Shown here piece by piece: positions 15,577 through 22,369 of a stretch of DNA of 24,162 bases. Position 1 is the stretch's first letter. Each line of letters starts with the position of its first letter. The notes under the pieces were generated by a model. The model had not been told where the DNA came from. It searched no databases and saw only the letters and a program-made list of their open reading frames with translations. Where the stretch lies: contig JAUROO010000127.1 of NCBI GenBank assembly GCA_030829765.1, positions 1-24,162 of the forward strand. The letters are read 5' to 3'. Source of the DNA: Miltoncostaeales bacterium (GTDB lineage Bacteria > Actinomycetota > Thermoleophilia > Miltoncostaeales > Miltoncostaeaceae). The translations under genes and the position numbers were made by a program.

Positions 15577-17012
15577 GTCACCAGCCCCGGCGGCCGCGTG
15601 TCGAACGCCAGCGCGCCCTCCAGGGCGTGGGCCGCGCCGAGCAGCGCATTCTCGCTGAAAGCGGGGCCCGCAAGCTGCAGGCCCACCGGGAGGCCGTCTG
15701 AGAGCCCGCAGGGGATCGAGATGGCGGGAAGGCCGGCCAGGCTGACCGGGATGGTGCACACGTCGGCCATGTACATCGCGTACGGATCGGCGGTGCGGTC
15801 GCCCAGCGGGAATGCCACTGTGGGGGACGTGGGCGATACCAGCAGGTCCACCTTCTCGAACGCGTCGGCGAATTCGCGCACCATCAGGGTGCGCACCCGC
15901 TGGGCACGCCCGTAGTACTGGTCGTAGTAGCCGGATGCCAGGGCGAAGGTGCCCAGCATGATCCTGCGCTTCACCTCCGGGCCGAACAGGTCCCCGCGCG
16001 TGGTCTCGTACTGGTCAAGCAGGTTCGCGGCAGGCGCGACCGGTCCGTACCGCACGCCATCGAACCGCGCGAGGTTGGCGGAGCACTCCGCCGGGGCCAG
16101 CACGTAGTACGTGGCCAGGCCGCTGAGCGCCGAGGGAAGGCTGACCGGCACCACGGTGCCCCCCAGTTCCTCCACCGTGCCGAGCGCCGCATCGACGGCC
16201 GCACGCACGCCGGGCTCGATTCCCTCACCCATGAGCTCGTCCACGACGCCCACCCTCATGCCCGACAGGTCCGTGGCCGTGGGCGTACTGATTTCGCCCG
16301 GCCAGTCGAGCGAGGTGGAGTCCATCGGATCGCGCCCCACCGTGTGCCGCAGCAGGAGCGCAGCATCCTCCACGCTGCGTGCGAACGGGCCCACCTGGTC
16401 GAGTGAGGACGCGAAGGCGATCAGCCCATACCGCGAGATCGCGCCATACGTGGGCTTCATCCCGACGATTCCGCAGAGAGCCGCCGGCTGGCGGATGGAG
16501 CCCCCGGTGTCGGACCCGAGCGACCACGGCACCTGGCGCTCGGCCACGGCCGCCGCGGAACCGCCGCTGGACCCGCCGGGCACCCGCCCGTGGTCCCACG
16601 GGTTGAGCGTGTTCTTGAAGGCCGAGTTCTCCGTGCTGGAGCCCATGGCGAACTCGTCCATGTTGGTCTTGCCCACCACCACGGCGCCCGCCGCCTCCAG
16701 CCGGGCAACGCACGTGGCCGTGTACACCGGACGGAACCCCTCGAGCATGCGCGACCCGGACGTGGTGACCACATCGCGTACCGACAGGGCATCCTTGATG
16801 CCGATGGGCACGCCGGCCAGCGGCGGCCTCTCGGGCATGGCGTCGATCTCCCGGGCACGGGCGCGCGCACCCTCGGCATCCACGGCGAGGAACGCGTCGA
16901 CATCATCCGCGGCGATCGCCGCCAGGTGCGCCTCGACGAGTTCCGCGCTGGAGGTCTCTCCGGCCCGGATCGCGGCGATCTGCCCGGCGGCTGTCAGGTC
17001 CCTCAGGCCCAT
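15573..17012 (-). CDS. gatA: Asp-tRNA(Asn)/Glu-tRNA(Gln) amidotransferase subunit A
   Basis: GatA is the amidase-signature subunit that releases ammonia from glutamine for GatB. The 479-residue product has the Ser-cisSer-Lys triad: K73 in GVPIGIKD, cis-serine S148 in VPGGSSGGSAAAVA, and nucleophile S172 in SDTGGSIRQPA. GKTNMDEFAMGSSTENSAF (114-132) is characteristic of GatA and separates it from general amidases. The length is typical. The ATG at 17012 shares one base with the gatC stop (TGATG), and the stop overlaps gatB (ATGA), so the three subunits are translationally coupled. Confidence 0.97.
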   Translation of the reverse strand: MGLRDLTAAGQIAAIRAGETSSAELVEAHLAAIAADDVDAFLAVDAEGARARAREIDAMPERPPLAGVPIGIKDALSVRDVVTTSGSRMLEGFRPVYTATCVARLEAAGAVVVGKTNMDEFAMGSSTENSAFKNTLNPWDHGRVPGGSSGGSAAAVAERQVPWSLGSDTGGSIRQPAALCGIVGMKPTYGAISRYGLIAFASSLDQVGPFARSVEDAALLLRHTVGRDPMDSTSLDWPGEISTPTATDLSGMRVGVVDELMGEGIEPGVRAAVDAALGTVEELGGTVVPVSLPSALSGLATYYVLAPAECSANLARFDGVRYGPVAPAANLLDQYETTRGDLFGPEVKRRIMLGTFALASGYYDQYYGRAQRVRTLMVREFADAFEKVDLLVSPTSPTVAFPLGDRTADPYAMYMADVCTIPVSLAGLPAISIPCGLSDGLPVGLQLAGPAFSENALLGAAHALEGALAFDTRPPGLVT

Positions 17013-17293
17013 CAGTCCATCCTCGGGACGCCGAAGCCCTCGTCCGTCACGTGCGCGGCCTCGCGCAGGGCCTCCTCGCGCGGCAGGCCCGGCACGGGAA
17101 CGTCGGGGCGCACCACGTTCTCAAGGGCGATCACGTGCGTCGTCGGCGGAACGCCATCGAGGTCCATCGCGCGGATGGCGTCGATGTGCTCGAGGATTCC
17201 CGACAGTTCCTCGCGCATCACCTGCTCCTCGTCGGGCGAGAGGCGAAGGCGCGCGAGGCGGGCGACGTGGCGGACGGTCTCGTCGTCGATCAT
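17012..17293 (-). CDS. gatC: Asp-tRNA(Asn)/Glu-tRNA(Gln) amidotransferase subunit C
   Basis: GatC is the small belt subunit that stabilises GatA-GatB. The 93-residue product starts with IDDETVRHVARLARLRLSPDE, the family's N-terminal helix pattern, and has the expected length. Its C-terminal half (LPREEALREAAHVTDEGFGVPR) matches the usual acidic segment ending in a P-R/K motif. The ATG at 17293 is chosen from these homologous features; the longer in-frame extension overlaps thiL on the other strand. There is no ribosome site, but TACAGT ends 9 nt before the ATG, so the mRNA may be leaderless. It heads gatC-gatA-gatB. Confidence 0.94.
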   Translation of the reverse strand: MIDDETVRHVARLARLRLSPDEEQVMREELSGILEHIDAIRAMDLDGVPPTTHVIALENVVRPDVPVPGLPREEALREAAHVTDEGFGVPRMD

Positions 17294-17302
17294 CGGCGGC
17301 GG

Positions 17303-17308
17303 ACTGTA
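17303..17308 (-). promoter_or_regulatory. Leaderless-type -10 box for gatCAB
   Basis: TACAGT on the minus strand, 9 nt before the gatC ATG, fits TANNNT. There is no ribosome site and no clear -35. It is placed back to back with the thiL -10 in a 51-bp gap, so the two promoters must share upstream DNA. Confidence 0.45.
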
Positions 17309-17332
17309 GCCGCTCGGCCGCGGGGTGGCTGG

Positions 17333-17338
17333 TACCGT
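17333..17338 (+). promoter_or_regulatory. Leaderless-type -10 box for thiL
   Basis: TACCGT is followed by 6 nt and the thiL ATG at 17345. There is no ribosome site. The gap is too short for a TPP riboswitch, so thiL expression is not riboswitch-controlled from here. Confidence 0.45.
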
Positions 17339-17344
17339 CGGACC

Positions 17345-18322
17345 ATGGACGGCGAGCTCGAGGTCATCCGTCGCATCGCCGCCCGGGTCGCCCCCCGCGG
17401 GGGCGTGTCGGTCGGGATCGGCGACGACGCCGCCGTGCTGGATGACGGAACCGTGCTGGCACTCGACATGGTCGTGGACGGGGTGCATGTGCGCAGGTCG
17501 ACGCACTCACCGTCCGACATCGGGCACACGGCGCTCGCGGTGAACATCTCCGACGTCGCCGCGATGGGCGCCATTCCCGTGGCGGCGATGGTCGGGCTGG
17601 GCCTGCCCGCGGATGTCGGCGCAGGAGAGGTCGATGCCATGTATAGGGCAATGGAGGACCTTGCCCGCACCCACGCGATGTCGATCGTGGGCGGCGATGT
17701 GTCGGCCTGCCCGGTGCTCTCCCTGTCGGTGGCGATCATCGGCCGGGCGCCCGAGGGCATCCGGCCGGTGCTGCGCTCGGGAGCGCGCGCCGGGGACGTC
17801 CTGGTGGTCACCGGTCCGCTCGGGGCCTCTGCGGCCGGGCTCCTGTGCCTCGACCACCCCGATGCCGGCGCAGGTGACCGCGGGGCCCTCATCGCCGCCC
17901 ATCTGCGGCCGCAGCCGCAGGCCGCCCACGGCCGCCACCTCGCAGAGGCAGGCGCCACGGCGATGATCGACATATCGGACGGGCTGCTGCTGGACGCTGA
18001 CCGGGTGGCGCGCGCGTCCGGGCTCGCCGCGGTGATCGACCTTGACGCCGTGCCGCGTGCCGCGGGCGTCGACGCCGTGTCCGGTGCCGTCGGCATGGAC
18101 GCGGCGCTGCTGGCCTGCACCGGAGGCGAGGACTACCAGTTGCTGGCCGCGCTTCCCCCGGAGGCCGGTCGGGAGCCGCACCTGCACGTGGTGGGGCATC
18201 TGGAAAGTGGAGGCCCCGGCGTGCGCGCCATGCGCGCCGGGCGGGACGTCACGCCCGAACGGCTGGGCTGGGAGCACCGCGGCGGCGCATCAGCGCCCGC
18301 TCAGCCGCCTCCACAGGGCTGA
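17345..18322 (+). CDS. thiL: Thiamine-monophosphate kinase
   Basis: ThiL phosphorylates thiamine monophosphate with ATP to thiamine diphosphate, the last step of cofactor synthesis; acetolactate synthase is one user of that cofactor. The 325-residue product of the AIRS/PurM-like fold has GIGDDAAVLD (24-33), DMVVDGVHV (41-49), SDIGHTALAVNISDVAAMGA (57-76), GGDVSACP (116-123), DISDGLLLDA and GGEDYQLL. These metal- and substrate-binding aspartate motifs are complete. The ATG at 17345 starts right before the conserved domain; the longer upstream frame is a shadow of gatC. No other thiamine genes are near. Its last 33 bp overlap the end of the MMPL gene on the opposite strand. Confidence 0.95.
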   Translation: MDGELEVIRRIAARVAPRGGVSVGIGDDAAVLDDGTVLALDMVVDGVHVRRSTHSPSDIGHTALAVNISDVAAMGAIPVAAMVGLGLPADVGAGEVDAMYRAMEDLARTHAMSIVGGDVSACPVLSLSVAIIGRAPEGIRPVLRSGARAGDVLVVTGPLGASAAGLLCLDHPDAGAGDRGALIAAHLRPQPQAAHGRHLAEAGATAMIDISDGLLLDADRVARASGLAAVIDLDAVPRAAGVDAVSGAVGMDAALLACTGGEDYQLLAALPPEAGREPHLHVVGHLESGGPGVRAMRAGRDVTPERLGWEHRGGASAPAQPPPQG

Positions 18323-20371
18323 CGGCCACCACACCCGGTCGCCGATGTCCAGCACCAGCGCGGGCACCAGCACCGAACGCACCACCAGGGTGTCCAGGAG
18401 CACGCCGAAGGCCACGAGGAACCCGATCTGGGTGATGCTGACCAAGGGCAGCACCGCCAGCACCGCGAACGTCCCGGCAAGTACCACGCCGGCGGAGGTG
18501 ATGACACCGCCAGTCACGGCGAGACCCCGCAGCATGCCCTCGTGCGTGCCGTGCTCCAGGGCCTCCTCACGCACCCGGGCCATGAGGAAGATGTTGTAGT
18601 CGATCCCCAGCGCCACCAGGAATATGAAGCCGAACAGCGGCAGCGCCGTGCTCTCGCCGGCGAACCCGGCCAGGTCGAACACCAGGCACGCGATGCCCAG
18701 GCTCGCCAGGAACGACAGTATGACCGTCAGGATGAGAATCACCGGGGCGGCCACCGCCCGGAGCAGAAGGCCCAGGATGATGGCGACGACCACGAGCACG
18801 ATGGGGACCAGCAGCATCAGGTCGCGCTGTGATGCGGCGTCCAGATCGGCCTCGGTGGCCGTGGGGCCGCCCACCAGGACCCCATCACCCCCCGCGGCCT
18901 TCACCCTCTCGCGCAGCACCGTGATGTCGTCGTAGGCGGCATCGCTATATGGCGGGTCCTTCAGCGTGACGTCGTACTGCACGCCGGGCGGCCCCTCGGT
19001 GGCGCGGCGTGCCGAGCTGACCCCCGGCGTGGTGCGAATGGCCCCGGCCACGGCAGCCTCGTCGGCGCCGGGCGGGATGATCACGTTGGTCGGTGCCGAC
19101 GAGCCGGCCGGGAACGCCCGCGTGATGATGTCCTGGCCCAGGATGGAATCGACGTCCTGCCGGAAGTCATCGGCCGACGTGAGGCCCGTGTTGAACGACA
19201 GGAGCCCCAGCGACGCGATACCCAGGATGACGGCCGTCACGATCCACGTGCCGCGCGGACGCCGCGCCACGCGCTCACCCAGGCGACGCCACCAGCCCTG
19301 GGTCTCGCTGCTGCCGGTGGACCCGTAGCGCGGGATGAAGGGCCAGAAGGCCCGCCGGCCGCCAAGCAGCAGCAGCGCGGGAAGGGCGGTGAGCATCACG
19401 AGCATCGCGAGGAACACGCCCATCGCGCCGATCGGGCCCAGCCCCGACGTGCCGTTGACCTCGGCCAGGAGGAGGCACAGCAGCGCAGCGATCACCGTGC
19501 CCGCGGAGGCGAGGATGGCCGGGCCCGCCCGACGGATGGCGATGGCCATGGCCTGGTGCTTGTCCTCGTTGCGGCGCAACTCCTCGCGGTAGCGCGCCGT
19601 GAGCAGTAGCGCGTAGTCGGTGCCGGTGCCGAACACGAGCACCAGCAGGATGCCTGCCGACTGGCCGTTCACCACCACCCCGTTGTCGGCGAGCAGATAG
19701 CCGAAGGCCCGGGCGCTGATCTCCGCGATCCCCACGGCCAACAAGGGGAGCAGCCAGAAGATGGGACTGCGGTAGATGACCAGCAGCAGCACGAACACGA
19801 TCAGGGTCGTGGCCAGCAGCAGGTTGGTGTTGATGCCCCCGAACACCTCGATGGCGTCGGCCGAGATGCCGGCCGGACCCGTGACGCGTGCATCCAGCCC
19901 CGGCGGCGCGGCCGCCTCCAGGGTCTCGCGCAGTTGCGTGACGTCGTCGAGGAGCAGCTCCGAGTCGCCTGCCACGTCCAGGTTGGCCACCAGCAGTTGG
20001 GCCGTGCCGTCCTCCGACACCTGACCGGGGACCAGCCCCGGTGCCTGCACGCCCGCGGGGAGGTCGCGGTTGAACTCGGCGACCGCGCGGGCGATGGCCG
20101 TGCGGTCGGTGGCGGTGAGGCCCCCATCACGGGCAATCACGGCGACCGCCGGGGTGACGTCACCGCCGGGGAACTGTTCCTGGAGGTCGAGGACCGTCAC
20201 GGATTCGGCCGTTCCGGGCAGGAAGCTCGACGGCTCATTGCTCTGCGCCGACTCGAACTTCCCGGCGAACGGGAAGATCACGACGAGGATCAGGATCCAC
20301 GCGGCGAGGACCACCCACTTGCCCCGCCGGTCGGCAGGGAAGGTGGCAATGCGCGAGAGAGCGGACTTCAC
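18290..20371 (-). CDS. MMPL/RND-family membrane transporter
   Basis: This 693-residue membrane protein resembles the MMPL transporters that move lipids or hydrophobic compounds out of actinobacterial cells. It has the duplicated RND layout. A first membrane segment lies near residues 18-38 and a large outer loop follows to about 180. Five membrane segments come next, including GTGTDYALLLTARYREEL, the family's G-x-D-Y motif. A second soluble loop and a second set follow, with ALGIDYNIFLMARVREEAL. The GTG at 20371 is chosen because TAGCGT lies 7 nt upstream in a leaderless arrangement; two further in-frame GTGs upstream (20380 and 20401) overlap or precede that box. The substrate is unknown. 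The gene converges on and overlaps thiL by 33 bp and diverges from a small protease gene. Confidence 0.9.
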   Translation of the reverse strand: MKSALSRIATFPADRRGKWVVLAAWILILVVIFPFAGKFESAQSNEPSSFLPGTAESVTVLDLQEQFPGGDVTPAVAVIARDGGLTATDRTAIARAVAEFNRDLPAGVQAPGLVPGQVSEDGTAQLLVANLDVAGDSELLLDDVTQLRETLEAAAPPGLDARVTGPAGISADAIEVFGGINTNLLLATTLIVFVLLLVIYRSPIFWLLPLLAVGIAEISARAFGYLLADNGVVVNGQSAGILLVLVFGTGTDYALLLTARYREELRRNEDKHQAMAIAIRRAGPAILASAGTVIAALLCLLLAEVNGTSGLGPIGAMGVFLAMLVMLTALPALLLLGGRRAFWPFIPRYGSTGSSETQGWWRRLGERVARRPRGTWIVTAVILGIASLGLLSFNTGLTSADDFRQDVDSILGQDIITRAFPAGSSAPTNVIIPPGADEAAVAGAIRTTPGVSSARRATEGPPGVQYDVTLKDPPYSDAAYDDITVLRERVKAAGGDGVLVGGPTATEADLDAASQRDLMLLVPIVLVVVAIILGLLLRAVAAPVILILTVILSFLASLGIACLVFDLAGFAGESTALPLFGFIFLVALGIDYNIFLMARVREEALEHGTHEGMLRGLAVTGGVITSAGVVLAGTFAVLAVLPLVSITQIGFLVAFGVLLDTLVVRSVLVPALVLDIGDRVWWPSALWRRLSGR

Positions 20372-20378
20372 GCGCGGC

Positions 20379-20384
20379 ACGCTA
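20379..20384 (-). promoter_or_regulatory. Leaderless-type -10 box for the MMPL gene
   Basis: TAGCGT, 7 nt before the GTG at 20371. Box and spacer read TAGCGTGCCGCGCGTG to the start codon, almost identical to the divergent zincin promoter. No ribosome site and no clear -35 were seen. Confidence 0.55.
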
Positions 20385-20434
20385 GCGACTGGCCCGGGCA
20401 CCCCGGTCGGCGTACGGGGGGCGCGGACGGGCGA

Positions 20435-20440
20435 TAGCGT
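20435..20440 (+). promoter_or_regulatory. Leaderless-type -10 box for the zincin gene
   Basis: TAGCGT, 7 nt before the GTG at 20448. Box, spacer and start read TAGCGTGCCCGGCGTG, differing from the divergent MMPL copy at only two bases. No ribosome site and no clear -35 were seen. Confidence 0.55.
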
Positions 20441-20447
20441 GCCCGGC

Positions 20448-20795
20448 GTGGAGATGCATGCCGACCCGCTCGACCGGTTCGAGGAGATCGTTGCCGAAGC
20501 CGTGGCCGGTATCCCCGAGCCGTTCGCATCGGCCCTCGACGACGTGGTGCTGGTAGTCGAGGAGCATGCCCGCGGCAGGTCCCTGTACGGGCTCTACGAG
20601 GGGCACCCCATCACCACGGGAACCGTCCCGTCGGGCGCCATGCCGCCGCGCATCACCATCTACATGCGCCCGATGGCCGACCACTTCCGCGATCCGGGGC
20701 AACTTCGCCATCAGGTCCGGGTGACCGTGCTGCACGAACTGGGTCACCATATGGGCCTCGACGAGGACCGCCTGGACGAGCTCGGATACGCGTGA
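20448..20795 (+). CDS. Small zincin-like metallopeptidase family protein
   Basis: This 115-residue protein matches the Zincin_1-type family of single-domain putative zinc proteases found in Actinobacteria and Chloroflexi. The core is HELGHHMGLDED at 96-107, an HExxH motif (H96, E97, H100) followed by G and acidic residues, then the family's L-D-E-L-G-Y ending. Upstream are VVEEH (36-40) and RITIYMRPM (68-76), a strand pattern expected before the zinc helix. The GTG at 20448 is preferred from the TAGCGT box 7 nt upstream; an ATG two codons later (20454) is an alternative and changes little. The cellular substrate is unknown for the family. It diverges from the MMPL gene and converges on npdG. 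Confidence 0.85.
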   Translation: MEMHADPLDRFEEIVAEAVAGIPEPFASALDDVVLVVEEHARGRSLYGLYEGHPITTGTVPSGAMPPRITIYMRPMADHFRDPGQLRHQVRVTVLHELGHHMGLDEDRLDELGYA

Positions 20796-20809
20796 TCCGG
20801 GCCCGTCCG

Positions 20810-20826
20810 GCGGCCCCCCGGGCCGC
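20810..20826. terminator. GC hairpin between convergent zincin gene and npdG
   Basis: GCGGCCC (20810-20816) and GGGCCGC (20820-20826) form a perfect 7-bp stem with a 3-nt loop in the 30-bp gap between the two stops. The last base is shared with the npdG TAG. There is no T-run. A shared terminator is likely from position. Confidence 0.45.
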
Positions 20827-21494
20827 TAGGAACGCGCGGGCGCGTCCTCGAGGCCGGTGATGTTGATGGAGGCCTCTCCCCCGTACCTCTTGTTGAGGTT
20901 GATGATCACCGCGGTCATGCCCTCGATGATGATCGCGTTGGCCAGGGGCCCTGCGTCCAGCCCGCGGCAGCCCGGGATCGACTTGGTCAGATCGACCACG
21001 GCCTCGCGGGCGGCCTTGCTCTTGCCGCATACGAGCACGTCGCCCTCGATGCGGTGACGCTCCTGCAGCGCGGCGGCCGGCAGGTTGTTGTAGGCCACGA
21101 CCACCTTGGCGTCGGGCGCCAGGTCCTGGATCTGGTGGGCGCACGACGGCGCCGGCAGGTCCAGCACCGCCATCGCGCCGCTCTTGCCGAACTTCAGTGC
21201 GTTCACGACCGACACCAGAACCTTGTCGGCCAGATGCTCGGCCAGGGCGGGCATGGTGGCCTCGATCCCCTCATACGGGATCGACAGCACGGCCATCTCG
21301 CACGCGGCCGCTGCAGCGGCGTTCTCCATGGGCACGAAGTTGCCCTCGGCGTAGGCCTCGCGCAGGCCCTCGGCCGCCTGGTCGGCACGCTCCTGGCTGC
21401 GTGAGCCCACGATGATCTCGTGGCCCGCAGCGGCGAAGGTGATGGCGAGACCGCGACCGAGGTCGCCGGTGCCGCCGAAGATCGCGATCTTCAC
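20826..21494 (-). CDS. npdG: NADPH-dependent F420 reductase (F420H2:NADP oxidoreductase)
   Basis: NpdG transfers hydride between NADPH and the deazaflavin cofactor F420. The 222-residue product begins KIAIFGGTGDLGRGLA, the family's Rossmann motif, followed by GHEIIVGSRSQERA with residues that suit the NADP 2'-phosphate. The middle has VLSIPYEG, and the C-terminal DAGPLANAIIIEGMTAVIINLN is the hallmark segment of archaeal and actinobacterial homologues. The GTG at 21494 overlaps the folD stop (GTGA) and begins the conserved region exactly; the longer frame upstream is a shadow of folD. The position behind folD, an NADPH-producing enzyme, suggests coupling of NADPH and F420H2 pools. F420 use by this organism is inferred from this gene. 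Confidence 0.92.
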   Translation of the reverse strand: MKIAIFGGTGDLGRGLAITFAAAGHEIIVGSRSQERADQAAEGLREAYAEGNFVPMENAAAAAACEMAVLSIPYEGIEATMPALAEHLADKVLVSVVNALKFGKSGAMAVLDLPAPSCAHQIQDLAPDAKVVVAYNNLPAAALQERHRIEGDVLVCGKSKAAREAVVDLTKSIPGCRGLDAGPLANAIIIEGMTAVIINLNKRYGGEASINITGLEDAPARS

Positions 21495-22369
21495 GTGATG
21501 ATTCCCCTTGTCGGTTCGTCCCCCATGCGCCGCTCCGCGGACTGGAGGGTGTTGGCCAGCAGGAAAGCAATCGTCATGGGTCCCACGCCCCCGGGAACGG
21601 GAGTGAGGGCACCCGCGACCTGCGCCACCTCGTCGTAGTGGACGTCGCCGCACAGCCGGTCATCCAGGCGGTTCATACCCACGTCGATCACCGTGGCGCC
21701 CGGCTTGACCCAGTCGCCGCGCACCATCTCGGGGCGGCCCACGGCGACCACCAGCACGTCGGCCTCGCGGCATACGGACGGCAAATCGCGCGTGCGCGAG
21801 TGGGCCACCGTCACGGTGGCGTTGCGCTCCAGCAGCATCATCGCCTGGGGCTTCCCCACGATGAGGCTGCGTCCCACCACCACGGCGTTCGCCCCCTCCA
21901 GGTCCACCCCCGCATCGTCCAGCAGCCACATGACGCCCGATGGCGTGCACGGGCGCAGGCAGGGCTCACCCCGCACCAGGTGGCCGATGTTCACGGGCGA
22001 GAAGCCATCGACGTCCTTGGTCGGTTCGATGCGCGCGGCGATCGCCGGCTCGGTCAGCGGATCCGGCACGGGCAACTGCACCAGCATGCCGTCCACGGCG
22101 TCATCCGCCGCCAGGCGGTCCAGCAGGGCATCCATCTCCTCCTGCGTGGTGCCCTCGGGCAGCTTCATGCGCTCCACGACCATGCCGGCCTCTTCCGCCT
22201 GCTGCGCCTTGTTCCGCTGGTAGATCTCGCTGGCGGGGTCCTCACCCACCTGGATCCCGACAAGACCCGGCTTTCGGCCATGCCGGGCCGCGAACGCCGC
22301 GCAGCCCTCCGCCACCCGCTCGCGCACCCGCCGCGCCGCATCGCGGCCGTCAATCACCCTCGCGCTCAT
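21491..22369 (-). CDS. folD: Bifunctional methylenetetrahydrofolate dehydrogenase/cyclohydrolase
   Basis: FolD oxidises 5,10-methylene-THF to methenyl-THF with NADP and hydrolyses it to 10-formyl-THF, feeding purine and formyl-Met synthesis. The 292-residue product has VGEDPASEIYQRNK (41-54), with Y50 and catalytic K54, then VQLPVP (97-102), PTKDVDGFSP (116-125, D121), PCTPSGV (140-146), the NADP site VVGRSLIVGKPQAMML (164-179) and TPVPGGVGPMT near the C-terminus. All catalytic residues are in place. The ATG at 22369 overlaps the helicase stop (ATGA) and its own stop overlaps npdG (GTGA). Confidence 0.97.
   Translation of the reverse strand: MSARVIDGRDAARRVRERVAEGCAAFAARHGRKPGLVGIQVGEDPASEIYQRNKAQQAEEAGMVVERMKLPEGTTQEEMDALLDRLAADDAVDGMLVQLPVPDPLTEPAIAARIEPTKDVDGFSPVNIGHLVRGEPCLRPCTPSGVMWLLDDAGVDLEGANAVVVGRSLIVGKPQAMMLLERNATVTVAHSRTRDLPSVCREADVLVVAVGRPEMVRGDWVKPGATVIDVGMNRLDDRLCGDVHYDEVAQVAGALTPVPGGVGPMTIAFLLANTLQSAERRMGDEPTRGIIT

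Noticed and set aside
17294..17344. A TPP riboswitch before thiL
   Set aside because: The gap is only 51 bp and lacks the conserved TPP core sequences.
20372..20401. An upstream in-frame GTG (20401 or 20380) as start of the MMPL protein
   Set aside because: These would place the predicted -10 TAGCGT inside or overlapping the coding sequence. The added residues are not membrane-like and the leaderless start at 20371 fits better.
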